Shown: positions 7,154 to 15,772 of the stretch, piece by piece | Layout of the letters: the number at the start of each line of letters is the position of its first letter | Position numbering within the stretch: position 1 is the stretch's first letter | DNA from: Polynucleobacter sp. MWH-S4W17 | GTDB taxonomy: Bacteria > Pseudomonadota > Gammaproteobacteria > Burkholderiales > Burkholderiaceae | Direction of reading: 5' to 3' | DNA: 64,000 bases | NCBI RefSeq assembly: GCF_018687535.1 | Contig: NZ_CP061295.1 | Coordinates: 744,001-808,000 of the forward strand | Notes under the pieces: generated by a model | Database searches by the model: none | Told to the model about the DNA's origin: nothing | The model's input: the letters and a program-made list of their open reading frames with translations, nothing else | Made by a program: the position numbers and the translations under genes

Positions 7154-8601
7154 AACCAATTTGGATCGTTGACGATGATCAATCTATTCGTTGGGTCTTA
7201 GAAAAAGCTCTAGCGCGTGAGAATATTCCGCATAAGAGCTTTTCTAATCCAAATGATGTGCTCAATGCCCTCGAAAAAGAATCTCCTCAGGTGCTGATTT
7301 CTGATATCCGTATGCCACGTGGTAACGGCTTGGATTTATTGCAGCACGTGAAAGCAAGTCATCCGAATTTACCGGTCATTATCATGACGGCGTATTCTGA
7401 TTTAGACTCTGCTGTTTCCTCATTTCAAGGTGGCGCCTTTGAATATCTCACCAAACCTTTTGATGTCGAAAAGGCGATTGAATTAATTCATCGTGCGGTA
7501 GAGCAGGGCATCCGTAATGACTCTGGTGCGAAAGAGTTAACCGCGTGGAGGCAAGACGCTACTGAGATTATTGGACAAGCACCAGCAATGCAGGAAATTT
7601 TCCGCGCCATTGGACGTTTAGCGCAATCTAATGCCACAGTACTCATTACTGGTGAGTCCGGTACTGGTAAAGAGCTCGTTGCTCATGCCTTGCATAAGCA
7701 CAGTCCTTGCGCCAAAGGTCCATTTATCTCCTTAAGTACTTCGGCTGTGCCAAAGGATTTATTGGAGTCTGAGTTATTTGGTCACGAGCGCGGTGCTTTC
7801 CCGGGCGCGCAGACCTTGCGTCGAGGCCGTTTTGAGCAGGCTGACGGCGGTACTCTATTCTTGGGTGAGGTTGGTGATTTACCTTTTGATCTTCAAACCC
7901 GTTTACTCCGCGTTCTGACTGACGGACATTTTTATCGCATCGGTGGACAAGACCCGATTAAAGCGAATGTTCGGATCATTGCTTCAACTCATCAAAATTT
8001 GGATGCGAGAGTAGCTGCCGGTTTCTTCCGTGAAGACTTGTTGCATAGTTTGAATGTGATTCGTTTGCGTATGCCTTCATTGCGTGAGCGTAGTGAAGAC
8101 ATTCCAATGTTAGCTAGACATTTCATGTTGAGTTGTGCGAAGTCTTTGGGCGTTGAACCTAAAAAATTATCCGATGAAGTCTTAAAAGAAATGAGCGTAA
8201 TGCCATTTCCGGGAAATGTACGTCAATTAGAGAACTTATGTCACTGGTTAACGGTAATGACCTCTGCAAACGTAATCGGCGTAAGCGATCTCCCGGCTGA
8301 TATTGTTTCGGAAGCGAGTGAACAACCCATCGTTATTCACGGCGAGTCTTCGCCAAGTAATCCCGTTGCTGCCAAGGTTGCTGTAGGTGACTGGGAGAAT
8401 GGTTTAGGGCGTCTGGCTGTCAAGATGTTGCAAGATGGTGATAAAGAAGTTTTTGATGCCTTGACCGCACGTTTTGAAAAGGCGGTATTGCAGGCGGCAT
8501 TAGAGGTTACTCGCGGCAGAAGAGTAGAGGCCGCTCAGCGTTTAGGTATTGGGCGTAATACGATTACCCGTAAGTTGCAAGAGCTCGGTATTGATGACTG
8601 A
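7150..8601 (+). CDS. glnG: Nitrogen regulation response regulator NtrC, with altered AAA+ motifs
   Basis: The 483-residue NtrC has a receiver domain (Asp9/Asp10, phospho-acceptor Asp52, Lys102), a sigma-54-interaction AAA+ domain (Walker A GESGTGKE at 168-175) and a Fis-type helix-turn-helix at about 456-480. Residue numbering matches enteric NtrC almost exactly. Three key AAA+ positions are changed. The sigma-54-contacting loop is GAFPGA (Pro218 for Thr), the Walker B acidic pair is Gly239-Glu240 instead of Asp-Glu, and the second arginine of the 'FREDLxHR' segment is Ser300. The rest of the domain is well conserved and the frame is intact, so it is not an obvious pseudogene. Whether it can still hydrolyse ATP or remodel sigma-54 holoenzyme is doubtful. 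It overlaps ntrB by 4 bp and xth by 8 bp. Confidence 0.93.
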   Translation: MKPIWIVDDDQSIRWVLEKALARENIPHKSFSNPNDVLNALEKESPQVLISDIRMPRGNGLDLLQHVKASHPNLPVIIMTAYSDLDSAVSSFQGGAFEYLTKPFDVEKAIELIHRAVEQGIRNDSGAKELTAWRQDATEIIGQAPAMQEIFRAIGRLAQSNATVLITGESGTGKELVAHALHKHSPCAKGPFISLSTSAVPKDLLESELFGHERGAFPGAQTLRRGRFEQADGGTLFLGEVGDLPFDLQTRLLRVLTDGHFYRIGGQDPIKANVRIIASTHQNLDARVAAGFFREDLLHSLNVIRLRMPSLRERSEDIPMLARHFMLSCAKSLGVEPKKLSDEVLKEMSVMPFPGNVRQLENLCHWLTVMTSANVIGVSDLPADIVSEASEQPIVIHGESSPSNPVAAKVAVGDWENGLGRLAVKMLQDGDKEVFDALTARFEKAVLQAALEVTRGRRVEAAQRLGIGRNTITRKLQELGIDD

Positions 8602-9442
8602 TTCGGTTCGAATAGCCGCGTGGAATGTGAACTCCCTAAAAGTTCGCCTTCCACAAGTGCTTCGTTGGCTACAAGACCAAGAAAGCAAGAAACAACCGAT
8701 TGATGCGCTTTGCTTGCAAGAGCTTAAGCTTATGGATGATAAGTACCCCCATCAAGAGTTGGAAGCTGCGGGTTACTTAAGCTTAGCTGCTGGTCAAAAG
8801 ACTTATAACGGCGTTGCGATCATTTTGCGTAAAGCGGCACTCGCACCTATCGCTTCAGACATAGAAACAGCCTTTCTGAAGCCCACTAGAAACATACCCA
8901 ACTACGAAGATGAGCAGCAGCGCATCCTCGCGGCGACAGTCTGCTTTGCTGGTACGAAACCTATGAGACTGGTATCGGCCTATTTTCCTAATGGGCAATC
9001 GCCCGATAGCGATAAGTTTCAATACAAACTAGGTTGGTTGAAGGCATTACAAACTTGGTTAACAGAAGAGCTCCAACAGAACGAACGCTTAGCACTCTTG
9101 GGCGACTTCAATATTGCTCCGGCAGATGAAGATGTTCATGACCCTAAAGCATGGGAAGGGCAAAACCTTGTTTCACCACCAGAACGAGAAGCGTTTCAAG
9201 ACCTGATTAAGCTTGGCCTCCATGATTCATTCAGAATGTTTGAGCAGGCTCCGAAAACTTTTAGTTGGTGGGATTACCGCATGATGGGTTTCAGAAGAAA
9301 CGCCGGCATGCGTATTGATCACATCTTGCTGAGTGAGGCGCTCAAGGGAAGATGCAGTGCTAGCACGGTAGATAAAGTACCTAGAGCCTGGGAGCAGCCT
9401 TCAGATCACGCTCCGGTGATTGCGCAGATCCAAAAGTCTTAA
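8594..9442 (+). CDS. xth: Exodeoxyribonuclease III
   Basis: This is a 282-residue member of the ExoIII/AP-endonuclease (EEP) family, which cleaves abasic sites and degrades 3' ends in base-excision repair. Visible motifs are 'AAWNVNSLKVRL' near the N-terminus, 'LCLQELKL' (metal Glu), 'LLGDFNIAPADEDVHDP' (catalytic Asp-x-Asn), 'FSWWDYR', 'RIDHILLS' and a C-terminal 'SDHAPV' (catalytic Asp-His). The ATG at 8594 overlaps the ntrC stop (ATGACTGA). A longer frame begins inside ntrC but would add residues outside the family domain. It probably rides on the ntrBC transcript. Confidence 0.95.
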   Translation: MTDSVRIAAWNVNSLKVRLPQVLRWLQDQESKKQPIDALCLQELKLMDDKYPHQELEAAGYLSLAAGQKTYNGVAIILRKAALAPIASDIETAFLKPTRNIPNYEDEQQRILAATVCFAGTKPMRLVSAYFPNGQSPDSDKFQYKLGWLKALQTWLTEELQQNERLALLGDFNIAPADEDVHDPKAWEGQNLVSPPEREAFQDLIKLGLHDSFRMFEQAPKTFSWWDYRMMGFRRNAGMRIDHILLSEALKGRCSASTVDKVPRAWEQPSDHAPVIAQIQKS

Positions 9443-9445
9443 ACC

Positions 9446-9462
9446 GTAAGCCTAGGGCTTAC
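9446..9462 (+). terminator. Short hairpin after xth
   Basis: A perfect 7-bp inverted repeat (GTAAGCC-TAG-GGCTTAC) starts 3 nt after the xth stop. There is no T-run behind it, so it may be a weak terminator or an RNA-end stabiliser. The rest of the gap up to 9559 shows nothing I can support. Confidence 0.35.
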
Positions 9463-9559
9463 ACTAGCCCAGCATTCTGAATCTTGCTTTATCCTTATGA
9501 TTAATATCGATAATTTCCGCCCTTAGACGAAGCCATCAGTTTAAAGATTAAGCTCTTGA

Positions 9560-11239
9560 ATGCCATTAACTAGAAACACGATTACCCATGCGCTTATTAT
9601 TTCCGGCACTTTGATGCTTGCTGGTTGCATGATGGTTGGTCCAGATTTTGCAAGACCCCCTGTTAAGGCGGTAGATCAATATAAATCAACAGCTCAAACT
9701 GAATTTACCGAATCTTTGGGCGAAAACTCAAACAAGATTCTGGACCCAGTAGAGTGGTGGAAAAGCTTTAATGATCCAACGCTCAATGTCTTGCTGAAGC
9801 AAGCTACTGCGCAAAACCTCACTTTGCAACAAACCGCTCTACGGATATACCAACTGCAGGCACAACTGGGTGTAAGTGATGCCGCATTGTTACCAACCCT
9901 AAATCTAAGTGCCTCCTATTCCAATAATCGAAACAGCGCAATACAAGAGGCAATTAATGATTCCAATAATCTAGTCTCTAAAAATGCTTTAGTTCAAATG
10001 AGTTGGGAGATTGATTTTTGGGGCAAGAGTCGTCGCGGAATTCAAAGTTCATTGACGTCTTATTTATCTGGGGTTGCAGCCTTTTACTCGGCAGATGTGT
10101 CTTTAACTGCGGATGTTGCTAATACTTACATCAATATTCGCAACTATGAAGAGCTGATCATGGTTGCTAAAACCAATCTCGCCTTGCAAAAAGAAAGTTT
10201 GCGTATTGCAGGTGCGCGCTTTAAATACGGTGCCACCTCGATGTTGGACCTTAGTCAAGCGCAAGCCCAGTATGAGCAAACTAAGGCGCAGATTCCTGCT
10301 TTGATTGCGAATTTAAAGAAAAACCAGCATGCCATGAGTATTTTGCTGGGTGAGCCTCCTGAGTACTATGAAAAGACTTACGGAAACACTAAGGGAAGTC
10401 TGACGCCTCCATCTGAGCTTGGCGTTGGTATGCCAAGGGATTTATTGCGTCGCCGCCCAGATGTTCTGCAGGCCGAATTTGACGCTGCTTCTAAGTCTGC
10501 CTTGATTGGTGTAAGCAAGGCGCAACTGTTTCCAACATTTACCTTGGGCGGCATCTTTGGTTATGCCACATCAAATTACGGAACTTTATCTTCTGCCAAT
10601 TTATTTAGTTGGGGCAACAACTCTTCTGGAGTAAATGCCGGACTTTACTTGCCACTGTTTTATAGAGGCGCAATTGTGGATCAAGTCCGCGTGCAGGATG
10701 CTATTTTCCAGCAGAGCCTCTTGGCCTACCAAAATCAAGTCCTGAATGCTCAGAAAGAAGTTGAAGATTCACTCATTACTATCTCGACTACCAAAAGTTC
10801 AAAAGAGGATTTAACTCGCGGTGTGGTAGCAGCGCAAAGTGCTGCAGATTTAGCCCTTGAGCGTTATAAGGCGGGGCAGAATGATTACACCACGGTGATC
10901 ACTGCACAGCAGAATCTATTAAATATCCAAAACTCCCTAGTCCAAACCTCATCAAACGAGCTCATTGGATATGTGGGTGCATTTAAAGCGCTTGGTGGCG
11001 GTTGGACTGCGGACATGAATCCCCCTAAGTTGCCAGACCAGATGGTTGCTGACATGACCGACCGAACAGATTGGGGTTCTGTTCTCACCAGGACAGGTGA
11101 TCCATTGACGGTGAAGGCTGGCAAGTTTTTGGTAGATGCTCCTGATCCATTAAAGCCCACACAAACTACAGTGCCGGATAAATTAAATACACCATCAAAT
11201 ATAACAACTCCGCCGACTCAGGGAAGTGCTGCGCCATGA
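9560..11239 (+). CDS. RND efflux outer-membrane lipoprotein (OprM/NodT family)
   Basis: This is a 559-residue TolC-like outer-membrane channel protein. An N-terminal lipoprotein signal has the lipobox LAGC (Cys23 as the lipidated residue). Two homologous OEP halves follow: the first ends near 'MSILLGEPPEYY', and the second begins with 'MPRDLLRRRPDVLQAEFDAA', a hallmark of the NodT family. The usual end, 'LGGGW', falls at about residue 482, and a tail of about 75 residues rich in Pro and Thr follows, longer than in most homologues. It is the first gene of a tripartite pump, with its stop overlapping the adaptor start by 4 bp. Substrates are not predictable; multidrug or solvent export is typical. 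Confidence 0.93.
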   Translation: MPLTRNTITHALIISGTLMLAGCMMVGPDFARPPVKAVDQYKSTAQTEFTESLGENSNKILDPVEWWKSFNDPTLNVLLKQATAQNLTLQQTALRIYQLQAQLGVSDAALLPTLNLSASYSNNRNSAIQEAINDSNNLVSKNALVQMSWEIDFWGKSRRGIQSSLTSYLSGVAAFYSADVSLTADVANTYINIRNYEELIMVAKTNLALQKESLRIAGARFKYGATSMLDLSQAQAQYEQTKAQIPALIANLKKNQHAMSILLGEPPEYYEKTYGNTKGSLTPPSELGVGMPRDLLRRRPDVLQAEFDAASKSALIGVSKAQLFPTFTLGGIFGYATSNYGTLSSANLFSWGNNSSGVNAGLYLPLFYRGAIVDQVRVQDAIFQQSLLAYQNQVLNAQKEVEDSLITISTTKSSKEDLTRGVVAAQSAADLALERYKAGQNDYTTVITAQQNLLNIQNSLVQTSSNELIGYVGAFKALGGGWTADMNPPKLPDQMVADMTDRTDWGSVLTRTGDPLTVKAGKFLVDAPDPLKPTQTTVPDKLNTPSNITTPPTQGSAAP

Positions 11240-12489
11240 AAGAACTATTAATAAAAGCCAAACTTTTTCTGCTGCCCTTGTGGGGGATGCTTGTGACTCT
11301 TTGGGGATCGCTCTTAGGAAAATGGAATGCATTCCTAGTAAAGCTAAGCGCGGTTGAGATTCCTATTCTCAGGAAGAAACTTTCACCACGCACAATTGGG
11401 GTTTCTTTATTAGTTCTTGTTGCTTTGATTGCGTTGATTTGTTTGAAATCTTGTGGCAAAGAAATTAAACAGACCCCAATTCCAGTGACAACCGCTCAAC
11501 CACTGTCTCAAGAGATCCACAGTTTTGCGACCTTTGATGGCCTAGTGGACCCATACCTCACAGTGAACTTGGATGCACGTGTTAAGGGCTACCTTACTAA
11601 GATTGGTTTTGCTGACGGAGCGATGGTGAAGAAGGGTGATCTTCTGTTTGTCATTGAGCAAGACCAATATATACAAGAGGTGAAATTAAAACAGGCAATT
11701 TATACCGAAGCGAAGCTTGAGTATGGCCGTCAGAAATCTTTGCTCAAAGAGAGTGCAACCTCTCAGGCAGCCGTTGATAAGGCCTTATCGCAATACCAGC
11801 AATCGGAGGCTAATTTAACCCTCGCAAAGATTAATTTGGGGTATACCGAAATCAGGGCACCTTTTGATGGACTCATGGGAAGACACTTATTGGATGTCGG
11901 TACCTATTTAGATTCCACTACAAAGGGTGTGCAACTCTCTACTATTCAGCAGATCTCACCCATTTATGTGTACTTCTCTATTAATGAGAGGGATTACTTA
12001 AAGTTTCAAAAGGGTCAAGATACAAACGCAGAGCGTAAGTCTGAAGTAAATACTCTGCCCATTTATGCCGGTCTTCAAGGGGAGGTTGGATATCCTTTTG
12101 AAGGTGTTTTGGATTACGCCGCTAATTTGATTTCTACAGAGACTGGGTCCTTGCAATTGCGGGCAATCTTCAAAAATGAGAGTTACGAGTTAATCCCTGG
12201 TTTATATGCACGAGTTATGGCTCAGTATGGCTCACCAAGGCAGGCTTTGCTGTTGCCTAAGACTGCTGTAATGACGGATCAAGTGGGTGATTATGTTTTT
12301 ATTTTGGATAATGCTATGCGAGCACAACGTCAAGATATTAGCCTGGGTCAGCGCTTTGAAAAGTATGTCGAGATCAGCAAAGGCTTGACCCCAGATAGTA
12401 AAGTGGTCATTAATGGTTTTATTAATCTGAGTATTAATCAAATTGCTAACCCAACACAGGTCACGCTTGATGCAATGCCAGCTCGATAA
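11236..12489 (+). CDS. RND efflux periplasmic adaptor (membrane fusion protein)
   Basis: This is a 417-residue adaptor of the AcrA/MexE type. After the membrane anchor come the beta-barrel/lipoyl halves 'VNLDARVKGYLTKIGFADG' and 'KINLGYTEIRAPFDGLMGR', an alpha-hairpin (about 145-195) and the membrane-proximal 'LLPKTAVMTDQVGDYVFIL'. The N-terminus is unusual. Instead of a short signal peptide there are about 80 residues with a first hydrophobic/amphipathic stretch (5-35) and then a strong membrane segment (about 53-72) ending in 'LKSCGK', which is not a good lipobox. It lies between the outer-membrane and inner-membrane components with a 4-bp overlap upstream and 2 bp downstream, so the three are an operon. 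Confidence 0.93.
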   Translation: MKELLIKAKLFLLPLWGMLVTLWGSLLGKWNAFLVKLSAVEIPILRKKLSPRTIGVSLLVLVALIALICLKSCGKEIKQTPIPVTTAQPLSQEIHSFATFDGLVDPYLTVNLDARVKGYLTKIGFADGAMVKKGDLLFVIEQDQYIQEVKLKQAIYTEAKLEYGRQKSLLKESATSQAAVDKALSQYQQSEANLTLAKINLGYTEIRAPFDGLMGRHLLDVGTYLDSTTKGVQLSTIQQISPIYVYFSINERDYLKFQKGQDTNAERKSEVNTLPIYAGLQGEVGYPFEGVLDYAANLISTETGSLQLRAIFKNESYELIPGLYARVMAQYGSPRQALLLPKTAVMTDQVGDYVFILDNAMRAQRQDISLGQRFEKYVEISKGLTPDSKVVINGFINLSINQIANPTQVTLDAMPAR

Positions 12490-12491
12490 TC

Positions 12492-15400
12492 ATGCTCTCT
12501 AAATTTTTTATCGAACGGCCGGTACTGGCCAATGTAATTGCTTTAGTCATGCTATTGATTGGAGCAGTGTCCATTAATAGCTTGCCGATTGCTCAGTACC
12601 CTAATATTGTTCCACCCACGATTCAGGTGACAGCACGATATCCAGGTGCAAGCGCCACACTTGTACAGCAATTAGTAGCGAGCAATATTGAAACTCAGGT
12701 GAATGGTGTTGATGGCATGCTCTACATGGAGTCTGCATCCACCAATGACGGAAACTATACCCTCACCGTAACTTTTAAGGTGGGCACGAACCCTGATTTA
12801 GCTCAGGTCAATGTGCAAAACCGAGTGGCTATTGCGCTTCCTTCCTTGCCGCAGGCAGTTCAAAAGCAGGGCGTCACAACCAAAACACAATCGACTGCCA
12901 TTCTGCAGTTCGTAACCCTGACTTCATCCAATCCTGACCATGACGGCTTATTTTTAAGTAACTTGGCAAACCTCAAGTTGCAGCAACGTTTAGCGCGATT
13001 ACCAGGAGTAGCGGCTGCCAATGTATTTGGTGTGGGTAATTACAGTATGCGAGTTTGGCTTGATCCTGCCCAACTCAAGATGCGCAATCTGACGCCAAAC
13101 GATGTCATTGCCGTTATTAATAAGCAAAACGTCTTGCTGACAGCAGGTCAAATTGGCGCCCCGCCCACACCGATGGGTCAAGATTTTCAGTTAACGCTTA
13201 ATGTTACCAGCGCCATGACAACCCCTGAGCAGTTCGGCAGAATTGTTGTCAAGGCTGGTAACAAGGCTGAAATCACGTACTTGCGTGATATCGCTAGAAT
13301 AGAAATGGGTAGTCAGAACTACAGTCAATTCTTCAAGATTGATGACAAGCCTGCAGGTGGCATAGCCATTTACCAAATGCCGGGTGCCAATGCGATTGCT
13401 ACTGCACAAGCAGTTCAGGATGAGATGAAGAGTATTGCCAAGACACTTCCAAAAGAAGTTAATTGGGCCATTCCTTTTGATACCACCATGTTTGTTAAGG
13501 CCTCTATTCATGAGGTTTATAAAACGCTTTACGAGGCGGGCATCTTAGTTCTTCTCGTGATCATGATTTTCTTGCAGAACTGGCGTGCCACACTGGTACC
13601 TGCAACAACAGTGCCCGTGACAATTATTGGTGCGTTTGCTTGTATGGCCGCACTTGGTTTCTCTATCAACTTGCTGACCTTGTTCGCGATCGTTTTATGT
13701 ATCGGTATTGTTGTAGATGATGCGATTGTGGTGGTTGAAGCAGTTTCTAAGAAGGTAGAAGAGGGCGAGGATCCTAAGCAGGGTGCAATTGATGCCATGA
13801 CTGCTTTGATGGGTCCGATTATTGGTATTACCTTAGTCTTGATGGCCGTGTTTATTCCGGCTTCGTTTATTGCTGGTATTACCGGGCAAATGTATCGACA
13901 GTTTGCTTTGGTGATTGCAGCAACTGCTTTGATTAGCGGTATTAATGCGATTACTCTGAAGCCAACCCAGTCAGCTCAGTATCTCAAGCCGATTGACCCT
14001 AATAAGGTTAAAAATAAGCTCTATCAAAAATTTGATTTGTATTTCAATCGCTTGGCCACTTGGTATGGACACAAGATTGAAGGCTTGATGAGGAATCGAG
14101 CTAAAGCATCGATGGTGGGGATTGCGATTATTGCCGCCTCTCTCATTGGCTTGATGTTTGTGCCATCTGGCTTTATTCCAAACGAAGACCAAGGCTATTT
14201 GGTGGTTTCAACTACCTTGCCTGATGCGGCCTCTTTGCAGCGTACCGAGAGTGGCATGAAAAAAGCAGTTGATGTCATCAAGAAGGTTCCTGGTGTTGAC
14301 ACGGTTGTGGTGATCGGCGGCATTAACTTACTGAACAACAGTAGCTCCCAATCCAATGCGGGCGGCTTATACGTCATCATGAAGAAATGGGAAGAGCGGG
14401 GCAAAGGTGAGGGCCTGCGTGATATCTATAACAATATGAATCAAGGCCTGAAGCAAGTTCAAGAGCTTAAGTCTTTCGTGCTCTTGCCGCCAGCCATCCC
14501 GGGTTTGGGTCTATCGGGTGGTTTTGAGATGAGACTGATGCTGACAGATGGCAGTAATAATTTTGCTAAGTTAGATGCTGCCGCTAAGACCTTTATTGCT
14601 GAGGCGCAAAAGCATCCAGAGATCATGATGATCTTTACGCCATTCCAGAATAATGTTCCGCAACTCCAACTCACCTTCAATGTAGGTAGGGCTGAAACTT
14701 TTGGTGTCGATATTGGGGATGCTTATGATGTATTGCAATCCTATCTTGGATCCTCTTACGTCAATCAATTCTTCAAATACGGCCAAACCTACCAAGTGTA
14801 TGTTCAGGCTGATGGTAAGTACCGCAACGCTATAGAGCAAGTGAATAGACTCTATGTCAAGAATAAGAGCGGCAATATGGTCCCGCTCGGATCCTTCATT
14901 GATGTCAAAGACACTACTGGACCTGCGTTTGCTTCACAGTTCCAGCTTTATCCTTCTGCTGCTGTTCTGGGTGCTGCCAATGATGGCTATAGCTCTGGAC
15001 AGGCGATGAAGGTACTGGCGCAGGTAGCCGCCAAGACCTTGCCAGACGGTGTCGCGTACCAGTGGGCGGGTATGTCTTATCAAGAGGATCTAGTTGGAAA
15101 TACCGTGATCTTGATTTTTGCGCTATCCATCTTGTTGGTGTACTTAGTACTCGCTGCTCAATATGAAACTTGGATAGCGCCGCTAGCTGTTTTGACTGCA
15201 GTGCCACTTTCTTTATCGGGTACGGTATTAGCCTTATTGCTTACGGGCCTATCAAATAACATTTATGTGCAGATTGGCCTGGTGTTAATGATTGCGCTCT
15301 CATGTAAAAACTCTATTTTGATTGTTGAGGTGGCTATTGAGTGCAGACATAAGGGCATGAGTTTTGTTGATGCTGCTTTAGAGGCTTCAAGAGAACGTTT

Positions 15401-15629
15401 TAGGCCAATTGTGATGACATCGATTGCCTTTATTTTGGGTGTCATGCCCTTGCTTCTATCTACCGGTGCGGGTGCAGCAGCACGTATCTCCTTAGGCATT
15501 ACCGTATTTAGCGGCATGATTGCCTCTACCTGCCTTGCAGTGGCATTAGTGCCAGTCTTCTACGTTGAAATCGAAACCTTCTTTGAGAGTCGTAAAAATA
15601 AGAAGGCTGAAAAGGCTGCGCCAAAGTAA
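12492..15629 (+). CDS. RND efflux permease, HAE1 family (AcrB/MexF type)
   Basis: This 1045-residue inner-membrane proton-driven exporter has the full family length. It starts with 'FFIERPVLANVIALVMLL', has a large periplasmic loop after the first segment, then the TM4 motif 'GIVVDDAIVVVEAV' with the paired aspartates of the proton relay, and in TM10 'LSCKNSILIVEVA' with the conserved Lys. The GxSGQAM segment 'DGYSSGQAMKVL' and 'PLSLSGTVLALLLTGLS' are typical of the MexF/AcrB branch. The protein works as a trimer with the adaptor and outer-membrane channel encoded just upstream. No local regulator (TetR/LysR) is seen next to the pump. Confidence 0.95.
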   Translation: MLSKFFIERPVLANVIALVMLLIGAVSINSLPIAQYPNIVPPTIQVTARYPGASATLVQQLVASNIETQVNGVDGMLYMESASTNDGNYTLTVTFKVGTNPDLAQVNVQNRVAIALPSLPQAVQKQGVTTKTQSTAILQFVTLTSSNPDHDGLFLSNLANLKLQQRLARLPGVAAANVFGVGNYSMRVWLDPAQLKMRNLTPNDVIAVINKQNVLLTAGQIGAPPTPMGQDFQLTLNVTSAMTTPEQFGRIVVKAGNKAEITYLRDIARIEMGSQNYSQFFKIDDKPAGGIAIYQMPGANAIATAQAVQDEMKSIAKTLPKEVNWAIPFDTTMFVKASIHEVYKTLYEAGILVLLVIMIFLQNWRATLVPATTVPVTIIGAFACMAALGFSINLLTLFAIVLCIGIVVDDAIVVVEAVSKKVEEGEDPKQGAIDAMTALMGPIIGITLVLMAVFIPASFIAGITGQMYRQFALVIAATALISGINAITLKPTQSAQYLKPIDPNKVKNKLYQKFDLYFNRLATWYGHKIEGLMRNRAKASMVGIAIIAASLIGLMFVPSGFIPNEDQGYLVVSTTLPDAASLQRTESGMKKAVDVIKKVPGVDTVVVIGGINLLNNSSSQSNAGGLYVIMKKWEERGKGEGLRDIYNNMNQGLKQVQELKSFVLLPPAIPGLGLSGGFEMRLMLTDGSNNFAKLDAAAKTFIAEAQKHPEIMMIFTPFQNNVPQLQLTFNVGRAETFGVDIGDAYDVLQSYLGSSYVNQFFKYGQTYQVYVQADGKYRNAIEQVNRLYVKNKSGNMVPLGSFIDVKDTTGPAFASQFQLYPSAAVLGAANDGYSSGQAMKVLAQVAAKTLPDGVAYQWAGMSYQEDLVGNTVILIFALSILLVYLVLAAQYETWIAPLAVLTAVPLSLSGTVLALLLTGLSNNIYVQIGLVLMIALSCKNSILIVEVAIECRHKGMSFVDAALEASRERFRPIVMTSIAFILGVMPLLLSTGAGAAARISLGITVFSGMIASTCLAVALVPVFYVEIETFFESRKNKKAEKAAPK

Positions 15630-15637
15630 GCATTAGT

Positions 15638-15671
15638 GGGGATATCTCGCTTGTCAGTTCGAGATTTCCCC
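15638..15671 (+). terminator. Hairpin downstream of the RND operon
   Basis: A 12-bp inverted repeat with one mismatch (GGGGATATCTCG / CGAGATTTCCCC, 10-nt loop) begins 9 nt after the permease stop. There is no T-run, so it is a possible factor-assisted terminator or 3'-end protector. The remaining gap to 15772 is AT-rich, with no further feature I can support. Confidence 0.4.
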
Positions 15672-15772
15672 AGCAATTCCATGGGATGTAATTAAATGTA
15701 GTTTGGTATATTTACTGGAATTGTTCTATTTTTAACCGACAGGGCTTACGCCTTGATTACTTGCGAACCCCG

